Source: an uncultured Oceanospirillaceae bacterium
GTDB lineage: Bacteria > Pseudomonadota > Gammaproteobacteria > Pseudomonadales > Balneatricaceae
Direction of reading: 5' to 3'
Length of the DNA stretch: 55,467 bases
Assembly: GCA_937138495.1 (NCBI GenBank)
Contig: CAKZPE010000004.1
Coordinates: 1 to 55,467, forward strand
Of the stretch, positions 1 to 8,864 are shown in pieces. Each line of letters starts with the position of its first letter. Position 1 is the stretch's first letter. Position numbers and translations under genes: made by a program. Below the pieces are notes generated by a model. It was not told where the DNA came from. It was given only the letters and a program-made list of their open reading frames with translations, and did not search any database.

Positions 1-67
<67 letters not shown>

Positions 68-293
68 TCAACGTGGGACGCATAGTAAGGACTCGGTGCT
101 GTAAATGCAAGAAAAACTTAATAAAAATAAAAAGGTCTTAATCTATGAATCCATACAGAAACAATTTCGTATGACTTTATTTATTTTACAGTGATCGGGA
201 TAGCGGCCGATAGACTGTACAGGGATTAGAAAAATTGATCAGTGCGAACCGGACTCGCCTTTTACAAACCTTACAGGGTTTCAGGACATCGTT

Positions 294-914
294 ATGGCTC
301 TTATTTACGTCATGGATCCAATGTGCAGCTGGTGCTGGGCATTTCAGCATCCTTTGCAACAACTGACAGAACGTCTGAATCCGGATATTCAGGTGCTTTG
401 CTACATGGGCGGCTTGGCCCCGGACAGTGATCAACCCATGGATCCGGAGCTGCGTCAGGCTATTCAGTACACCTGGCAACAGATTGAAGCCCGTACCGGT
501 ACCCGCTTTAATCACGACTTCTGGACACAGTGCCAACCAAGACGTTCCACTTATCCTGCCTGCCGGGCAGTGATCAGTGCCGAAAGTATGGAACCCGGTG
601 CCGGTATGAAGATGATCAGAGCCATTCAGGAAGGCTATTATCTGCAGGCACGGAACCCTTCAGACGCCAGTACGCTGACTGAACTTGCTGTTGAAACAGG
701 GCTGGACGGGGATACATTTTCAGCGGTTTTACACAACCCTGAAACGGAACAGGCACTGCAGGCTGATTTACGCTTCAGCCACTCAATCGGCGTCCAGGGC
801 TTTCCTTTTCTCGCTTGTCAGTCTGACGCAGGCATTGAGCCACTGGCAGTGGGTTACTGCTCTGAAGAACAATTACTGGCCAGGGCTGAAAAACTGGGCA
901 TTCTCAGGGACTGA
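294..914 (+). CDS. DsbA-family thiol oxidoreductase (COG3531-like)
   Basis: A 206-residue protein of the DsbA/FrnE thioredoxin-fold group. The active-site CxxC appears at the extreme N-terminus as MCSWCW (about residues 11-16), followed by the helical insertion typical of DsbA proteins and a cis-Pro region near GVQGFPFLAC. There is no signal peptide, so it probably acts in the cytosol, unlike periplasmic DsbA. The family is annotated as predicted protein-disulfide isomerase or oxidoreductase; the substrate is unknown. The gene stands alone, with about 225 bp upstream separating it from the tRNA, and ends at a bidirectional terminator shared with the convergent cold-shock gene. A downstream frame of overlapping ORF is only a shadow. 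Confidence 0.85.
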   Translation: MALIYVMDPMCSWCWAFQHPLQQLTERLNPDIQVLCYMGGLAPDSDQPMDPELRQAIQYTWQQIEARTGTRFNHDFWTQCQPRRSTYPACRAVISAESMEPGAGMKMIRAIQEGYYLQARNPSDASTLTELAVETGLDGDTFSAVLHNPETEQALQADLRFSHSIGVQGFPFLACQSDAGIEPLAVGYCSEEQLLARAEKLGILRD

Positions 915-931
915 TCCTAAATCACAGGCAC

Positions 932-965
932 AAAAAAGGGAGTGACAGGCACTCCCTTTTTTTTT
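932..965. terminator. Bidirectional Rho-independent terminator
   Basis: A 7-bp stem GGGAGTG / CACTCCC with a 5-nt loop is flanked by an A-tract on the left and a T-tract on the right. It can end both the DsbA-like gene (plus) and the convergent cold-shock-domain gene (minus). Confidence 0.9.
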
Positions 966-976
966 GGCTTAAAAAC

Positions 977-1411
977 TTAGCTGCGGACGATCGATACATC
1001 CTCGGCCTGCAGTCCCTTATCACTCTCACGTACATTAAAGCGCACATTTTGCCCTTCGGACAAAGAGCGATGGCCACGGCCGCGAATATTCCGAAAATGC
1101 ACAAACACATCATCGCCATTTTCACGGGTGATAAACCCGAAGCCTTTAGATACGTTAAACCATTTAACAGTACCCAATTCACGATCATCATCTTCAGATG
1201 CGTAATCGTCATCAGCCATATCCATCTGGCCAGAAGCAGGTTTGCTGAACGCACCCGCGGCAACACAACTTACTACAACAATACCGAAAATTAACACCAT
1301 ATCCATTACTGGCAACTCGCCTTCGCCGGATAATCCGCCTATCACAGCCAGGATTCCCACTGTTGCAAGTGCACTGACAACAACACTAACTATCAGTTGA
1401 TTAACACTCAT
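977..1411 (-). CDS. Membrane-anchored cold-shock domain protein
   Basis: A 144-residue protein. Two hydrophobic segments lie at residues about 5-25 and 35-55, then an acidic linker ([12 protein letters not shown]), then a C-terminal cold-shock domain of about 65 residues. RNP1 is visible as KGFGFI and RNP2 as DVFVHF, the nucleic-acid-binding motifs of CspA-type OB folds. The open frame extends 24 codons further upstream, but the start MSVNQLIV is chosen because it begins directly with the first membrane segment and the extension has no family character. Typical CspA proteins are about 70 residues and soluble; here the domain is tethered to the membrane. RNA binding is inferred from the domain; the physiological role is unknown. 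Confidence 0.85.
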   Translation of the reverse strand: MSVNQLIVSVVVSALATVGILAVIGGLSGEGELPVMDMVLIFGIVVVSCVAAGAFSKPASGQMDMADDDYASEDDDRELGTVKWFNVSKGFGFITRENGDDVFVHFRNIRGRGHRSLSEGQNVRFNVRESDKGLQAEDVSIVRS

Positions 1412-1636
1412 TCTGGATCTCTTATCATTATTAAAAGTTAAATTTATATAATCTGCAGATGTGAAACTTGTAACCCTGCACAATTTATATACCTATTTTG
1501 ATAAAACTATTCAATACCTTAGGTATACTTAAGCCGTAATAACTGACATCTGAACGGGTTTGCACTCTTTTCCCTGCCTGATTATGATGTCGCCGCAATC
1601 CATCCCAGCTAAACAATCATCACGGAAATTCCCCCA

Positions 1637-1846
1637 ATGTCAGATACAGACCGCATAGCCGCCCTCGAAGCCCGCCTGGCATTTCAGGAAGATGCACTGG
1701 ATAAAATGAGCGATGTTATCGCTAAACAGTCACAGGAAATTGACCGGATGAACGTGTTACTGAAACACCTTCACTCACAGGTAAAAATGATCGGTCAGGA
1801 CGCCCTGAGTGCGCCGGACGCAGATGTACCGCCACCGCACTACTGA
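1637..1846 (+). CDS. slyX: SlyX family protein
   Basis: A 69-residue predicted coiled-coil protein. It shows the SlyX pattern: an N-terminal heptad helix (RIAALEARLAFQEDALDKM), a second helix, and the conserved C-terminal PPHY ending. SlyX is widespread in gammaproteobacteria, and its biochemical function is not established. It is monocistronic here and convergent with rsmJ, with only 26 bp between stop codons and no obvious terminator. Confidence 0.9.
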   Translation: MSDTDRIAALEARLAFQEDALDKMSDVIAKQSQEIDRMNVLLKHLHSQVKMIGQDALSAPDADVPPPHY

Positions 1847-1872
1847 GCAACCGGACATTAACGGACAAACAC

Positions 1873-2694
1873 TTACCCCAGCTTCTTTAAGGCATATACG
1901 TCATAGCGGCTGGACTTGCCCAGTAACTGAAAACTCGGCGTCACCCCTTCCAGGCTTGGCCCGGTAATTTCAGGGGCTTTTCGGGAACGCTTCACAACTA
2001 CCCGGTATTCTGCACAGTCCAGTGCTGCACGTAACAGCGCTTCTGCATCCGGGTCTTCACCAACCACATCCCGGAAAACCGCCATCTCTTTCTTTACCTG
2101 GGCCGTTTTATCCGTATGGGGAAACATCGGATCCACATACACCACGTCCGGGCGCTGAGCGTCCGGTACGCTGGCCAGCCACTCGATGCTATTGGCATGC
2201 TGCAGCTGCATCCGTACGGCAATATCTGCCGTTTCAGCGTCATCCTGTGCGATCTTCAGGCCGCTTTCCAGCAAACAGTGAATCACCGGCGAGCGTTCCA
2301 CCATCTGTACTTCACAACCTAATGTGGCCAGCACAAAACTGTCCCGGCCCAGACCTGCAGTAACATCTGCCACTGACGGCCGGATACTGCCTTTCATGCC
2401 GACGGCCTTGGCGATCATCTGCCCTTTACCGCCACCGAATTTACGCCGGTGAGCCACAGCTCCGGTAACAAAATCCGCCATCACAGGCCCTGGTGCTTTT
2501 TTCCCGGTAACCTGCAGATGCACGCCTTTCGGCCCGCACAACAACAATTGCGGATATTCACAAAACTTCAGGTTGTATTTTGTCAGACACGGCAGACCCA
2601 GCCGCTCAGCCAGCGTCTGGGCATCCGGCTGCCAGTAAGGGTCTGTGGCAGCAACCGCCAGTTCCAGTTCTGCTAATCCGTCAGGCCGTAGCAA
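1873..2694 (-). CDS. rsmJ: 16S rRNA (guanine1516-N2)-methyltransferase
   Basis: RsmJ methylates G1516 of 16S rRNA using S-adenosylmethionine. The 273-residue protein carries the family signature regions: HRRKFGGGKGQMIAKAVG, the SAM-binding VADVTAGLGRDSFVLATLGC, and the DPMFPHTDKTAQVKKEM motif IV region. Its length is near the usual 250-270. The start overlaps the last 14 bp of uppP, indicating translational coupling in a minus-strand operon uppP-rsmJ. Confidence 0.93.
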   Translation of the reverse strand: MLRPDGLAELELAVAATDPYWQPDAQTLAERLGLPCLTKYNLKFCEYPQLLLCGPKGVHLQVTGKKAPGPVMADFVTGAVAHRRKFGGGKGQMIAKAVGMKGSIRPSVADVTAGLGRDSFVLATLGCEVQMVERSPVIHCLLESGLKIAQDDAETADIAVRMQLQHANSIEWLASVPDAQRPDVVYVDPMFPHTDKTAQVKKEMAVFRDVVGEDPDAEALLRAALDCAEYRVVVKRSRKAPEITGPSLEGVTPSFQLLGKSSRYDVYALKKLG

Positions 2695-3487
2695 AATACA
2701 CCGCCAGCAGGGTCACACCCAGCAACATCCGGTAAATAACAAACGGCCCCATCCCAATACGGTCGAGCCACTTCAGAAACAGGTGGATGCAGGATAACGC
2801 ACTGATCGCAGCCAGTACGGTGCCAGCTAAGATCATTTCCCACTGGTCAGCAGTGCCTGTCTCCAGCAAATCCATGCCTTTGAACACGCCCGCGCCCAGG
2901 ATCACCGGGATCGACAGCAAAAATGAAAACCGTGCCGCTGACTGACGGTCAAAACCAAGCATAAGCCCGGTCGTCATCGTAATGCCGGAACGGGATGTGC
3001 CGGGAATCAGGGCTATCGCCTGAGAAAACCCAATGTAAAGCGCGTCTTTCAGGGTGATCTCTGTCAGCTGACGCTGTTCAGTACGGTTACGGTCTGCCCA
3101 CCAGAGCAAACCGCCAAAAATCAGTGTAGTGCCGGCGATCACCAGAATACTGCGTCCGTAGGTATCCACCAGACTGCTCAGCATCAGGCCCGCGATGACC
3201 GCCGGCAGCGTTGCCAAAATCACCAGCCAGGCCAGTTTTCCGTCGGCGCCGGCACTGCGGCCGGTACAGGTCACCAGCCAGGCTTTTAGCATGCGCCAGA
3301 TGTCCTTACGGAAATACAGCATAACCGCGGCAAGAGAGCCGATATGTACGCCTACGTCAAACGCCAGTCCCTGATCTTCCCAGTTAAGCAGCTGCGACGG
3401 CAGTATCAGATGTGCTGAGCTGGAAACCGGCAAAAATTCGGTCAGTCCCTGAATCAATGCCAGTGAAATAATTTGTAACCAATCCAT
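2681..3487 (-). CDS. uppP: Undecaprenyl-diphosphatase (BacA type)
   Basis: An integral membrane phosphatase that converts undecaprenyl diphosphate to the monophosphate carrier used for peptidoglycan and other envelope polymers. The 268-residue protein has the diagnostic N-terminal motif LTEFLPVSSSAHLIL and the second motif IPGTSRSGITMTTG, which together form the active site, plus about eight hydrophobic helices. Loss or overexpression of this family alters bacitracin resistance. It overlaps rsmJ and lies 25 bp downstream of tsaB, so tsaB-uppP-rsmJ may be co-transcribed. Confidence 0.97.
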   Translation of the reverse strand: MDWLQIISLALIQGLTEFLPVSSSAHLILPSQLLNWEDQGLAFDVGVHIGSLAAVMLYFRKDIWRMLKAWLVTCTGRSAGADGKLAWLVILATLPAVIAGLMLSSLVDTYGRSILVIAGTTLIFGGLLWWADRNRTEQRQLTEITLKDALYIGFSQAIALIPGTSRSGITMTTGLMLGFDRQSAARFSFLLSIPVILGAGVFKGMDLLETGTADQWEMILAGTVLAAISALSCIHLFLKWLDRIGMGPFVIYRMLLGVTLLAVYFATA

Positions 3488-3512
3488 GAATATTCCTGCG
3501 TATCAGTGAGCG

Positions 3513-4217
3513 TTACTGCTGTGATTTTTTCTTTTGCTGATCGATTTTTTTCCAGGTGACTTCATCACGCAGGTACACCGGATGCGCCTCTTCAGGTGCA
3601 ATGCCTTTTCCGGCAGCAAAGTCTGCGGCAGCCAGCTGGGCCATACACCCGGCTGTCGGATAAATATCCAGTTGCGGGTCAGTAATGGCCTGGCGAACCC
3701 CTTCCTGCATATCTGCCAGATAGCTCCAGCCTTTACCCGCACCGCACCATGCTCCATCACCAGGTATCGCCAGTGACTGAGGCGGACAAACCACTTCTTT
3801 ATCCAGCCCTACCAAAACATCGTTATCCAGCTGATAAGCTCGCCAATAGATTTCATTCATCCGGGCATCCAGTGCCGCAATGACCTGGTTTACCCCCTCT
3901 GTCTGGGCGGTTTTCAGTGCAATCGCCGCGAGCGTTGACACCGGTAACACCGGCAGTTCGGCCGCAAATGCCAATCCCTGCGCTGCGCCCGTCGCAATGC
4001 GGATACCGGCAAACGACCCCGGTCCGCGGCCAAAGGCAATTGCATCCAGCTGTGCAACACTGATGCCGGCTTCAGACAACATTTCTTCCACCATCGGCAA
4101 TAATTGCTTGGTGTGCTGACGGGGAATGATCCGAAAATCTTCCTGCAACTCGCCGTTGTAACTCAGCGCAACGGAACAGGCGTCTGTGGAAGTATCCAGG
4201 GCTAAAATATTGGCCAT
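3513..4217 (-). CDS. tsaB: tRNA threonylcarbamoyladenosine biosynthesis protein TsaB
   Basis: TsaB (YeaZ) is the scaffolding ASKHA-fold partner of TsaD and TsaE in formation of t6A37 on ANN-decoding tRNAs. The 234-residue sequence begins MANILALDTSTDACSVAL and contains GRGPGSFAGIRIATGAAQGLA, both conserved in the family. The C-terminal tail is Lys/Gln-rich (KKIDQQKKKSQQ). It is the first gene after a gap of about 118 bp from ubiX. Confidence 0.95.
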   Translation of the reverse strand: MANILALDTSTDACSVALSYNGELQEDFRIIPRQHTKQLLPMVEEMLSEAGISVAQLDAIAFGRGPGSFAGIRIATGAAQGLAFAAELPVLPVSTLAAIALKTAQTEGVNQVIAALDARMNEIYWRAYQLDNDVLVGLDKEVVCPPQSLAIPGDGAWCGAGKGWSYLADMQEGVRQAITDPQLDIYPTAGCMAQLAAADFAAGKGIAPEEAHPVYLRDEVTWKKIDQQKKKSQQ

Positions 4218-4334
4218 TTCTATCGATCCAAAGGAGGGAAAACAAAGGCCGCTATTCTACTGCCGGGCAAGAGAAAATGCACCCGGCGCAACAACAATAG
4301 CGGTACTGATAAGAACAACACAGAACAAGCAGGC

Positions 4335-4946
4335 TTATTCGCCCCAGCGGGGCATCAGGTCCTGCTCTATATGTAGCTGATTAAGAATCCGGGCAACCAC
4401 AAAATCGACCATATCTTCTACGGACTGTGGTTTGTTATAAAACCCCGGGCTGGCCGGTATGACCACACACCCCATACGGGTCAGCTTCAGCATATGCTCA
4501 AGGTGAATCTCAGAATACGGCGCTTCACGAGGAACAAGAATCAGCTGCCGGCGCTCTTTCAGTGCGACATCCGCCGCCCGCTCAATCAGATTATTACTGG
4601 CACCGCAGGCAATCGCCGACAACGCCCCGGTACTGCAGGGGCATACCACCATTTTCGCCGGAGCACCGGAGCCGGACGCAACAGATGCCATCCACTGCTG
4701 TTTACCGAATACCTGAATCTGTCCGTCTTTAGCGTTAAAGCGCTGCTGCAGATATTCCGCCTGCGCCTGAGTACTGCCCGGCAACTGTTCATCGGTTTCG
4801 GTGGCAATGACCACCTGTGCCGCCTGGGAGATCATCACCATAATCTGGCAGTTTGCCTGAACCAGACACTCCAGTAACCGCAACCCGTACTGCGCACCGG
4901 ATGCGCCGGTAATCGCCAGGGTAATTGCTTCACGATATGCCGACAT
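4335..4946 (-). CDS. ubiX: Flavin prenyltransferase UbiX
   Basis: UbiX attaches a dimethylallyl group to FMN, making the prenylated FMN cofactor used by the decarboxylase UbiD in ubiquinone synthesis. The 203-residue sequence shows the FMN-binding start ITGASGAQYGLRLLE, the central CPCSTGALSAIACG loop, and the LVPREAPYSEIHLEHM and PASPGFYNKP motifs. It lies 44 bp downstream of mpl on the same strand, consistent with a common transcript. ubiD is not in the window. Confidence 0.96.
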   Translation of the reverse strand: MSAYREAITLAITGASGAQYGLRLLECLVQANCQIMVMISQAAQVVIATETDEQLPGSTQAQAEYLQQRFNAKDGQIQVFGKQQWMASVASGSGAPAKMVVCPCSTGALSAIACGASNNLIERAADVALKERRQLILVPREAPYSEIHLEHMLKLTRMGCVVIPASPGFYNKPQSVEDMVDFVVARILNQLHIEQDLMPRWGE

Positions 4947-4990
4947 AACCCTTCCCGTTATTCATAACTGCGTTCATCACTCACCGCCCT

Positions 4991-6379
4991 TCAGTCTGCA
5001 TTTTCCTGCAATTTCGCAACCAGTTGACGGTGAATGCCACCAAAGCCGCCATTGCTCATAATTACAATATGGCTGCCTGGTGCTGCATTTACCAGCTGTT
5101 CAATAATACTGTCCGTGGTCCGGGCCAGACACGCTTTAACCGGGCTTGCATCCACCACATCCTGCAACGACCAGTCGAGGCCCTCCGGCTGATACCAAAA
5201 GACTTCATCAGCTAACCGGGCAGACTCTGCCAGCTTCGCCCGGTGACTGCCTAAACGCATAGTGTTTGAACGGGGCTCAATGACCGCAATGACCTTGTCG
5301 CCCCCCACCTGTGCACGGATACCCTGCAGCGTAGTTTCAATGGCTGTCGGATGGTGGGCAAAATCATCATAAACACGCACACCGTTAATATCCGCCAGCA
5401 ACTCCATGCGTCGCTTCACCCCGGAAAATGCGCACAGGGCTTCAATACCATGCTCGGTCTGTACCCCTACGTGCCGGCCAGCAACCAGCGTCATCAAGCC
5501 ATTATTCACACTGTGCTTACCGGTCATATTCCAGCGCACGGTTCCCTGCACCTCACCGTTATACAGCACTTCAAATGCAGAACCGTCGGCCTCCAGCAAA
5601 CGGGCCTGCCAGTGTTCGCCCCTGTGACTGAAGCTGACCTCATTATCTGTAACCGCTGTGTGAACCTGTTCCGTCCAGCACCCCTGATCAATCACTTCAG
5701 CCAGTGCGGGCTGATCTGCCGGCAGAATAACCTGACCATTTTCCGGCACTATCCGTACCACATGATGGAACTGACGCTGAATAGCCGCCAGATCCGGGAA
5801 GATATCCGCGTGATCAAACTCCAGATTATTTAATACCAGCGTACGCGGGCGGTAATGCACGAACTTGGAGCGCTTATCAAAGAAGGCTGTATCGTATTCA
5901 TCCGCTTCAATCACAAAAAACGGGCTGCCGCCTAAACGGGCTGAACAGGTGAAATTCTGAGGAATGCCGCCAATCAGGAAACCGGGCTGCATATCTGCAT
6001 ATTCCAGCAGCCAGGCCAGCATCGTGGCCGTGGTGGTTTTACCGTGAGTACCGGCCACCGCCAGCACCCATTTATCCTGAAGCACATGCTCACATAACCA
6101 TTGCGGACCAGAGGTGTAGCGCATGCCTTTATTAAGCATCGCTTCCACACAGGGATTACCGCGGGTCATAGCATTACCGACAATGATAATATCCGGCTGA
6201 GGCTCCAGCTGCACCGGATCATAGCCTTCAATCAGTTCAATGCCCTGCTCTTCCAACTGGGTGCTCATTGGCGGATACACATTGGCATCTGAACCGGTTA
6301 CCCGATACCCCAGCTCTTTCGCCAGCACGGCCAGGCTTCCCATGAAGGTTCCGCAAATACCTAGAATATGAACATGCAC
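4991..6379 (-). CDS. mpl: UDP-MurNAc:L-Ala-gamma-D-Glu-meso-DAP ligase
   Basis: Mpl re-attaches the recycled tripeptide L-Ala-gamma-D-Glu-meso-DAP to UDP-N-acetylmuramate, a step of peptidoglycan recycling in the cytoplasm. The 462-residue protein belongs to the Mur ligase family: N-terminal HILGICGTFMGSLA nucleotide-binding start, central ATP loop AGTHGKTTTATM, EADEYDTAFFD, and the C-terminal DDFAHHPTAIETTL motif. Length matches the family (about 450-460). It is divergent from fbp, with a 425-bp intergenic region. Confidence 0.97.
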   Translation of the reverse strand: MHVHILGICGTFMGSLAVLAKELGYRVTGSDANVYPPMSTQLEEQGIELIEGYDPVQLEPQPDIIIVGNAMTRGNPCVEAMLNKGMRYTSGPQWLCEHVLQDKWVLAVAGTHGKTTTATMLAWLLEYADMQPGFLIGGIPQNFTCSARLGGSPFFVIEADEYDTAFFDKRSKFVHYRPRTLVLNNLEFDHADIFPDLAAIQRQFHHVVRIVPENGQVILPADQPALAEVIDQGCWTEQVHTAVTDNEVSFSHRGEHWQARLLEADGSAFEVLYNGEVQGTVRWNMTGKHSVNNGLMTLVAGRHVGVQTEHGIEALCAFSGVKRRMELLADINGVRVYDDFAHHPTAIETTLQGIRAQVGGDKVIAVIEPRSNTMRLGSHRAKLAESARLADEVFWYQPEGLDWSLQDVVDASPVKACLARTTDSIIEQLVNAAPGSHIVIMSNGGFGGIHRQLVAKLQENAD

Positions 6380-6804
6380 AGGGCGTTACTCCTTGTTTAT
6401 AAACACTTTAGTGGCTGCTATCACCGCGCCCGGACACTGTTAACCGGGCGCTGAAGCCGTAAAAACCGGGCTAATCATACCAGCTGAGACCGGCAGTTTT
6501 TCAGATAATTTCACCGGCCTTTACAGCGCATGTTTATACCCTGCATAAAGTAAACTGAAAAGATTCCCGGCCGGGGGATAAATTTCAACATATAATTTAT
6601 CTAATTTGTGCCGAATTCTGTGTAATTCCACCCGGATTAGCGTAGAATTCGCACAATTTTTTAAACCCGAGAACGTTGCGGGACGTCATGGGGCACGGCC
6701 AGGCGCTAATCAGTTTTAAACCGGTTATGCACCTTACCGCCTGACGCAGCTTTTACACATTGTTCTCAACTCATACCAATCCAAACCCGAAGGTTTAAGC
6801 AACC
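6380..6804. other. mpl/fbp divergent intergenic region
   Basis: 425 bp without a credible gene between divergently transcribed mpl and fbp. It must hold the promoters of both. The notable structure is a long imperfect dyad in its centre (annotated separately); the part nearest fbp has no strong Shine-Dalgarno, only an AAGGTTTAAG stretch a few bases before the fbp ATG. Confidence 0.7.
6603..6659. promoter_or_regulatory. Long imperfect inverted repeat upstream of fbp
   Basis: The left arm AATTTGTGCCGAATTCT and the right arm AGAATTCGCACAATTT are inverse complements apart from one extra C in the left arm and one base difference, separated by about 24 bp. Such a dyad can be a regulator site or a cruciform/RNA stem. 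Its position, about 150 bp upstream of fbp and 225 bp upstream of mpl, allows control of either gene. Confidence 0.45.
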
Positions 6805-7776
6805 ATGCTACTGCTTAGTCAGTTTCTGAAACACCAAAATACCCCCGATGATCTGATCGAACTTACCGACACCCTGATGGTTGCCTGTAAAGAGATCGCC
6901 ATTCAGCTGCGCGAAGGCGCACTGGCGGGTATTCTGGGCACCTCTGAAGAAGTTAATGTCCAGGGCGAGACCCAGAAAAAACTCGATATCATCTCAAACG
7001 ATATCCTCAAAGCGGTGTTGCTGGACAACCCTCTGGTCGCAGGCGTAGCGTCTGAAGAAGAAGAGGAACCTGTTGCCGGTAACCCGAACGGTAAATATCT
7101 GGTTACTTTCGATCCGCTTGATGGCTCGTCCAACATCGACATCAACGTATCGGTTGGTACCATCTTCTCCATTCTGGAATGCCCGGAAGGTATGAACGGT
7201 GGCGATGAAGCAGCATTTCTGCAAGCTGGCCGTAAGCAGGTCGCTTCCGGTTACGTGTTGTACGGTACCTGTGCGGTACTGACCCTGACAACCGGCAACG
7301 GTGTGAACATGTTCACCCTGAGCCACACCGGTGACTTTATCCTGACCCGCGAAAACATTCAGATTCCGGAACAGACTCAGGAATTCGCCATTAACATGTC
7401 CAACCAGCGTTTTTGGGAACCGGCCATGCAGAACTATGTTGCTGATCTGCTGCAAGGTGAAGAAGGCCCACTGGGTAAGCGTTACAACATGCGCTGGGTT
7501 GCATCCATGGTCGCTGAAGTTCACCGGGTGCTGACCCGTGGCGGTATTTTCATGTACCCGTGGGATAAACGCGCACCGGAAAAGCCAGGCAAACTGCGTC
7601 TGATGTATGAAGGTAACCCGATGAGCTGGCTGATTGAACAGGCCGGTGGTCGCAGCACAACCTGCTATAAAGACATCCTGGATGTTGAGCCGGATAAGAT
7701 CCACCAGCGCGTTGCGGTGGCTCTGGGCTCCAAACAGGAAGTGACAACCATGATGGGCTATCACGGCGAAAAATAA
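6805..7776 (+). CDS. fbp: Fructose-1,6-bisphosphatase class I
   Basis: Hydrolyses fructose 1,6-bisphosphate to fructose 6-phosphate, the committed step of gluconeogenesis, in the cytosol. The 323-residue protein has the metal-binding acidic cluster EEEEEPVAG, the phosphatase signature [17 protein letters not shown] and the C-terminal substrate site [20 protein letters not shown]. Length fits class I FBPases (about 330). The chosen ATG gives the family-typical N-terminus. The next gene, ppa, follows on the same strand after 176 bp with its own probable promoter. Confidence 0.97.
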   Translation: MLLLSQFLKHQNTPDDLIELTDTLMVACKEIAIQLREGALAGILGTSEEVNVQGETQKKLDIISNDILKAVLLDNPLVAGVASEEEEEPVAGNPNGKYLVTFDPLDGSSNIDINVSVGTIFSILECPEGMNGGDEAAFLQAGRKQVASGYVLYGTCAVLTLTTGNGVNMFTLSHTGDFILTRENIQIPEQTQEFAINMSNQRFWEPAMQNYVADLLQGEEGPLGKRYNMRWVASMVAEVHRVLTRGGIFMYPWDKRAPEKPGKLRLMYEGNPMSWLIEQAGGRSTTCYKDILDVEPDKIHQRVAVALGSKQEVTTMMGYHGEK

Positions 7777-7792
7777 CTGTCGATGATCCTCA

Positions 7793-7829
7793 GGCTGTTG
7801 TCTGATGAGTGAATTCTCAGCCAACAGCC
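7793..7829 (+). other. Stable hairpin downstream of fbp
   Basis: GGCTGTTG and CAACAGCC form an 8-bp stem, extended inside by CTGA/TCAG. There is no T-tract, so it is not a classic intrinsic terminator. It could act as a 3' stabilising or Rho-associated structure for the fbp mRNA. Confidence 0.5.
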
Positions 7830-7867
7830 GATAATAAGTCGAATACAATCCCGGTACCGGATGTGTG

Positions 7868-7873
7868 TATAAT
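7868..7873 (+). promoter_or_regulatory. Consensus -10 box of probable ppa promoter
   Basis: A perfect TATAAT preceded by GTGTG lies 80 bp before the ppa start. The -35 is poor (TACAAT at 18-bp spacing). This suggests that ppa has its own sigma70 promoter in addition to any read-through from fbp. Confidence 0.45.
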
Positions 7874-7952
7874 CCGGCCAGACGTTTTAACCCGAACACT
7901 CTGTCTGACGTTTTTCGCGACAGTGTTTTCTAAAAATTAAGGAAGGCTAACA

Positions 7953-8486
7953 ATGAGCTTTGAAAAAGTCCCTGCTGGTAACGACCTGCCAAATGACATC
8001 AACGTAATCATCGAAATTCCGGCTGAAAGCTCACCGGTTAAATACGAAATCGATAAAGATTCTGATGCGATTTTCGTTGACCGTTTCATGGCTGCTCCTA
8101 TGTTCTACCCGGCTAACTACGGTTACATCAATAACACACTGGCTGACGACGGCGATGCGCTGGACGTACTGGTTGTGACTCCGTATCCGGTCGTTCCGGG
8201 TTCAGTTATCCGCTGCCGTCCGGTTGGCGTTCTGAACATGACTGACGAAGCAGGCGAAGACGCTAAGCTGGTTGCAGTACCGCACGACAAGCTGAGCAAG
8301 GCTTACAAAGATGTTCAGGACATCGAAGACCTGCCACAACTGCTGCGTGACCGTATCAAGCACTTCTTCGAGAACTACAAAGGTCTGGAAGAAGGCAAGT
8401 GGGTTAAAGTTGAAGGCTGGGACAACGCTGATGCCGCTAAAGCTGCAATCATCGAAGCTCAGAAAGCTTACGAAGCCAGCAAGTAA
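7953..8486 (+). CDS. ppa: Inorganic pyrophosphatase (family I)
   Basis: Hydrolyses pyrophosphate to phosphate, driving biosynthetic reactions in the cytosol. The 177-residue protein has the family I signature [11 protein letters not shown] with metal-binding Asp residues, plus conserved [15 protein letters not shown] and [17 protein letters not shown] stretches. It is of E. coli type length (176). The start is preceded by TTAAGGAAGG, a strong ribosome-binding site. It ends at a clear terminator. Confidence 0.97.
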   Translation: MSFEKVPAGNDLPNDINVIIEIPAESSPVKYEIDKDSDAIFVDRFMAAPMFYPANYGYINNTLADDGDALDVLVVTPYPVVPGSVIRCRPVGVLNMTDEAGEDAKLVAVPHDKLSKAYKDVQDIEDLPQLLRDRIKHFFENYKGLEEGKWVKVEGWDNADAAKAAIIEAQKAYEASK

Positions 8487-8504
8487 TTCCCCCGGAATAT
8501 ACAT

Positions 8505-8532
8505 AAAAACACCCGCTGCTGCGGGTGTTTTT
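8505..8532 (+). terminator. Rho-independent terminator of ppa
   Basis: The stem ACACCCGC / GCGGGTGT with loop TGCT is followed by a T-tract, 19 bp after the ppa stop. An A-tract on the other side allows it to act bidirectionally, also ending the small lipoprotein gene from the right. Confidence 0.9.
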
Positions 8533-8570
8533 GTATCTGCTCTTTAAGCCTGCATATCCGGCTATTCTGC

Positions 8571-8738
8571 TTATGGCGTATCTTTTTCCGGTTTACCGCT
8601 GCGCAGCTCACCCGCCTCACCGGTAAACAGCCCCGGTCCTGCCGGCGACTCAGTATTCGCATGATATTCAAACGGTCTGGCTGAACAGGCGCTCAGCAGC
8701 AGACACAACCCCAGTATTGCTGTTAACCGTAACCACAT
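8571..8738 (-). CDS. Small predicted lipoprotein
   Basis: A 55-residue reading frame that begins MWLRLTAILGLCLLLSACSA: an N-terminal hydrophobic signal with a lipobox LLSAC, so the mature protein would start at Cys18 with lipid attachment. The mature part contains PAGPGLFTGEAGELR, rich in Gly/Pro/Glu. An AAAGGAGT ribosome-binding site precedes the ATG at good spacing, which supports expression. It is too short to be caught by usual length cut-offs. I do not recognise a family with certainty; it is not LptM, as the CGLKGPLY motif is absent. Confidence 0.6.
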   Translation of the reverse strand: MWLRLTAILGLCLLLSACSARPFEYHANTESPAGPGLFTGEAGELRSGKPEKDTP

Positions 8739-8864
8739 ACTGACTCCTTTGATACAAAGCCTGACTGCTGCTGAACAACAGCCCGGCTTTTGGTGCTTTG
8801 TTATAAATATTATGGGCGATCTGTTCTCAGGGTCCCAACCTGAATTCTCTGTCAGCGCAGTGCC

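Noticed and set aside
6994..7899. 301-codon minus-strand frame opposite fbp
   Set aside because: Antisense shadow of a well conserved enzyme gene; no family character or start signal.
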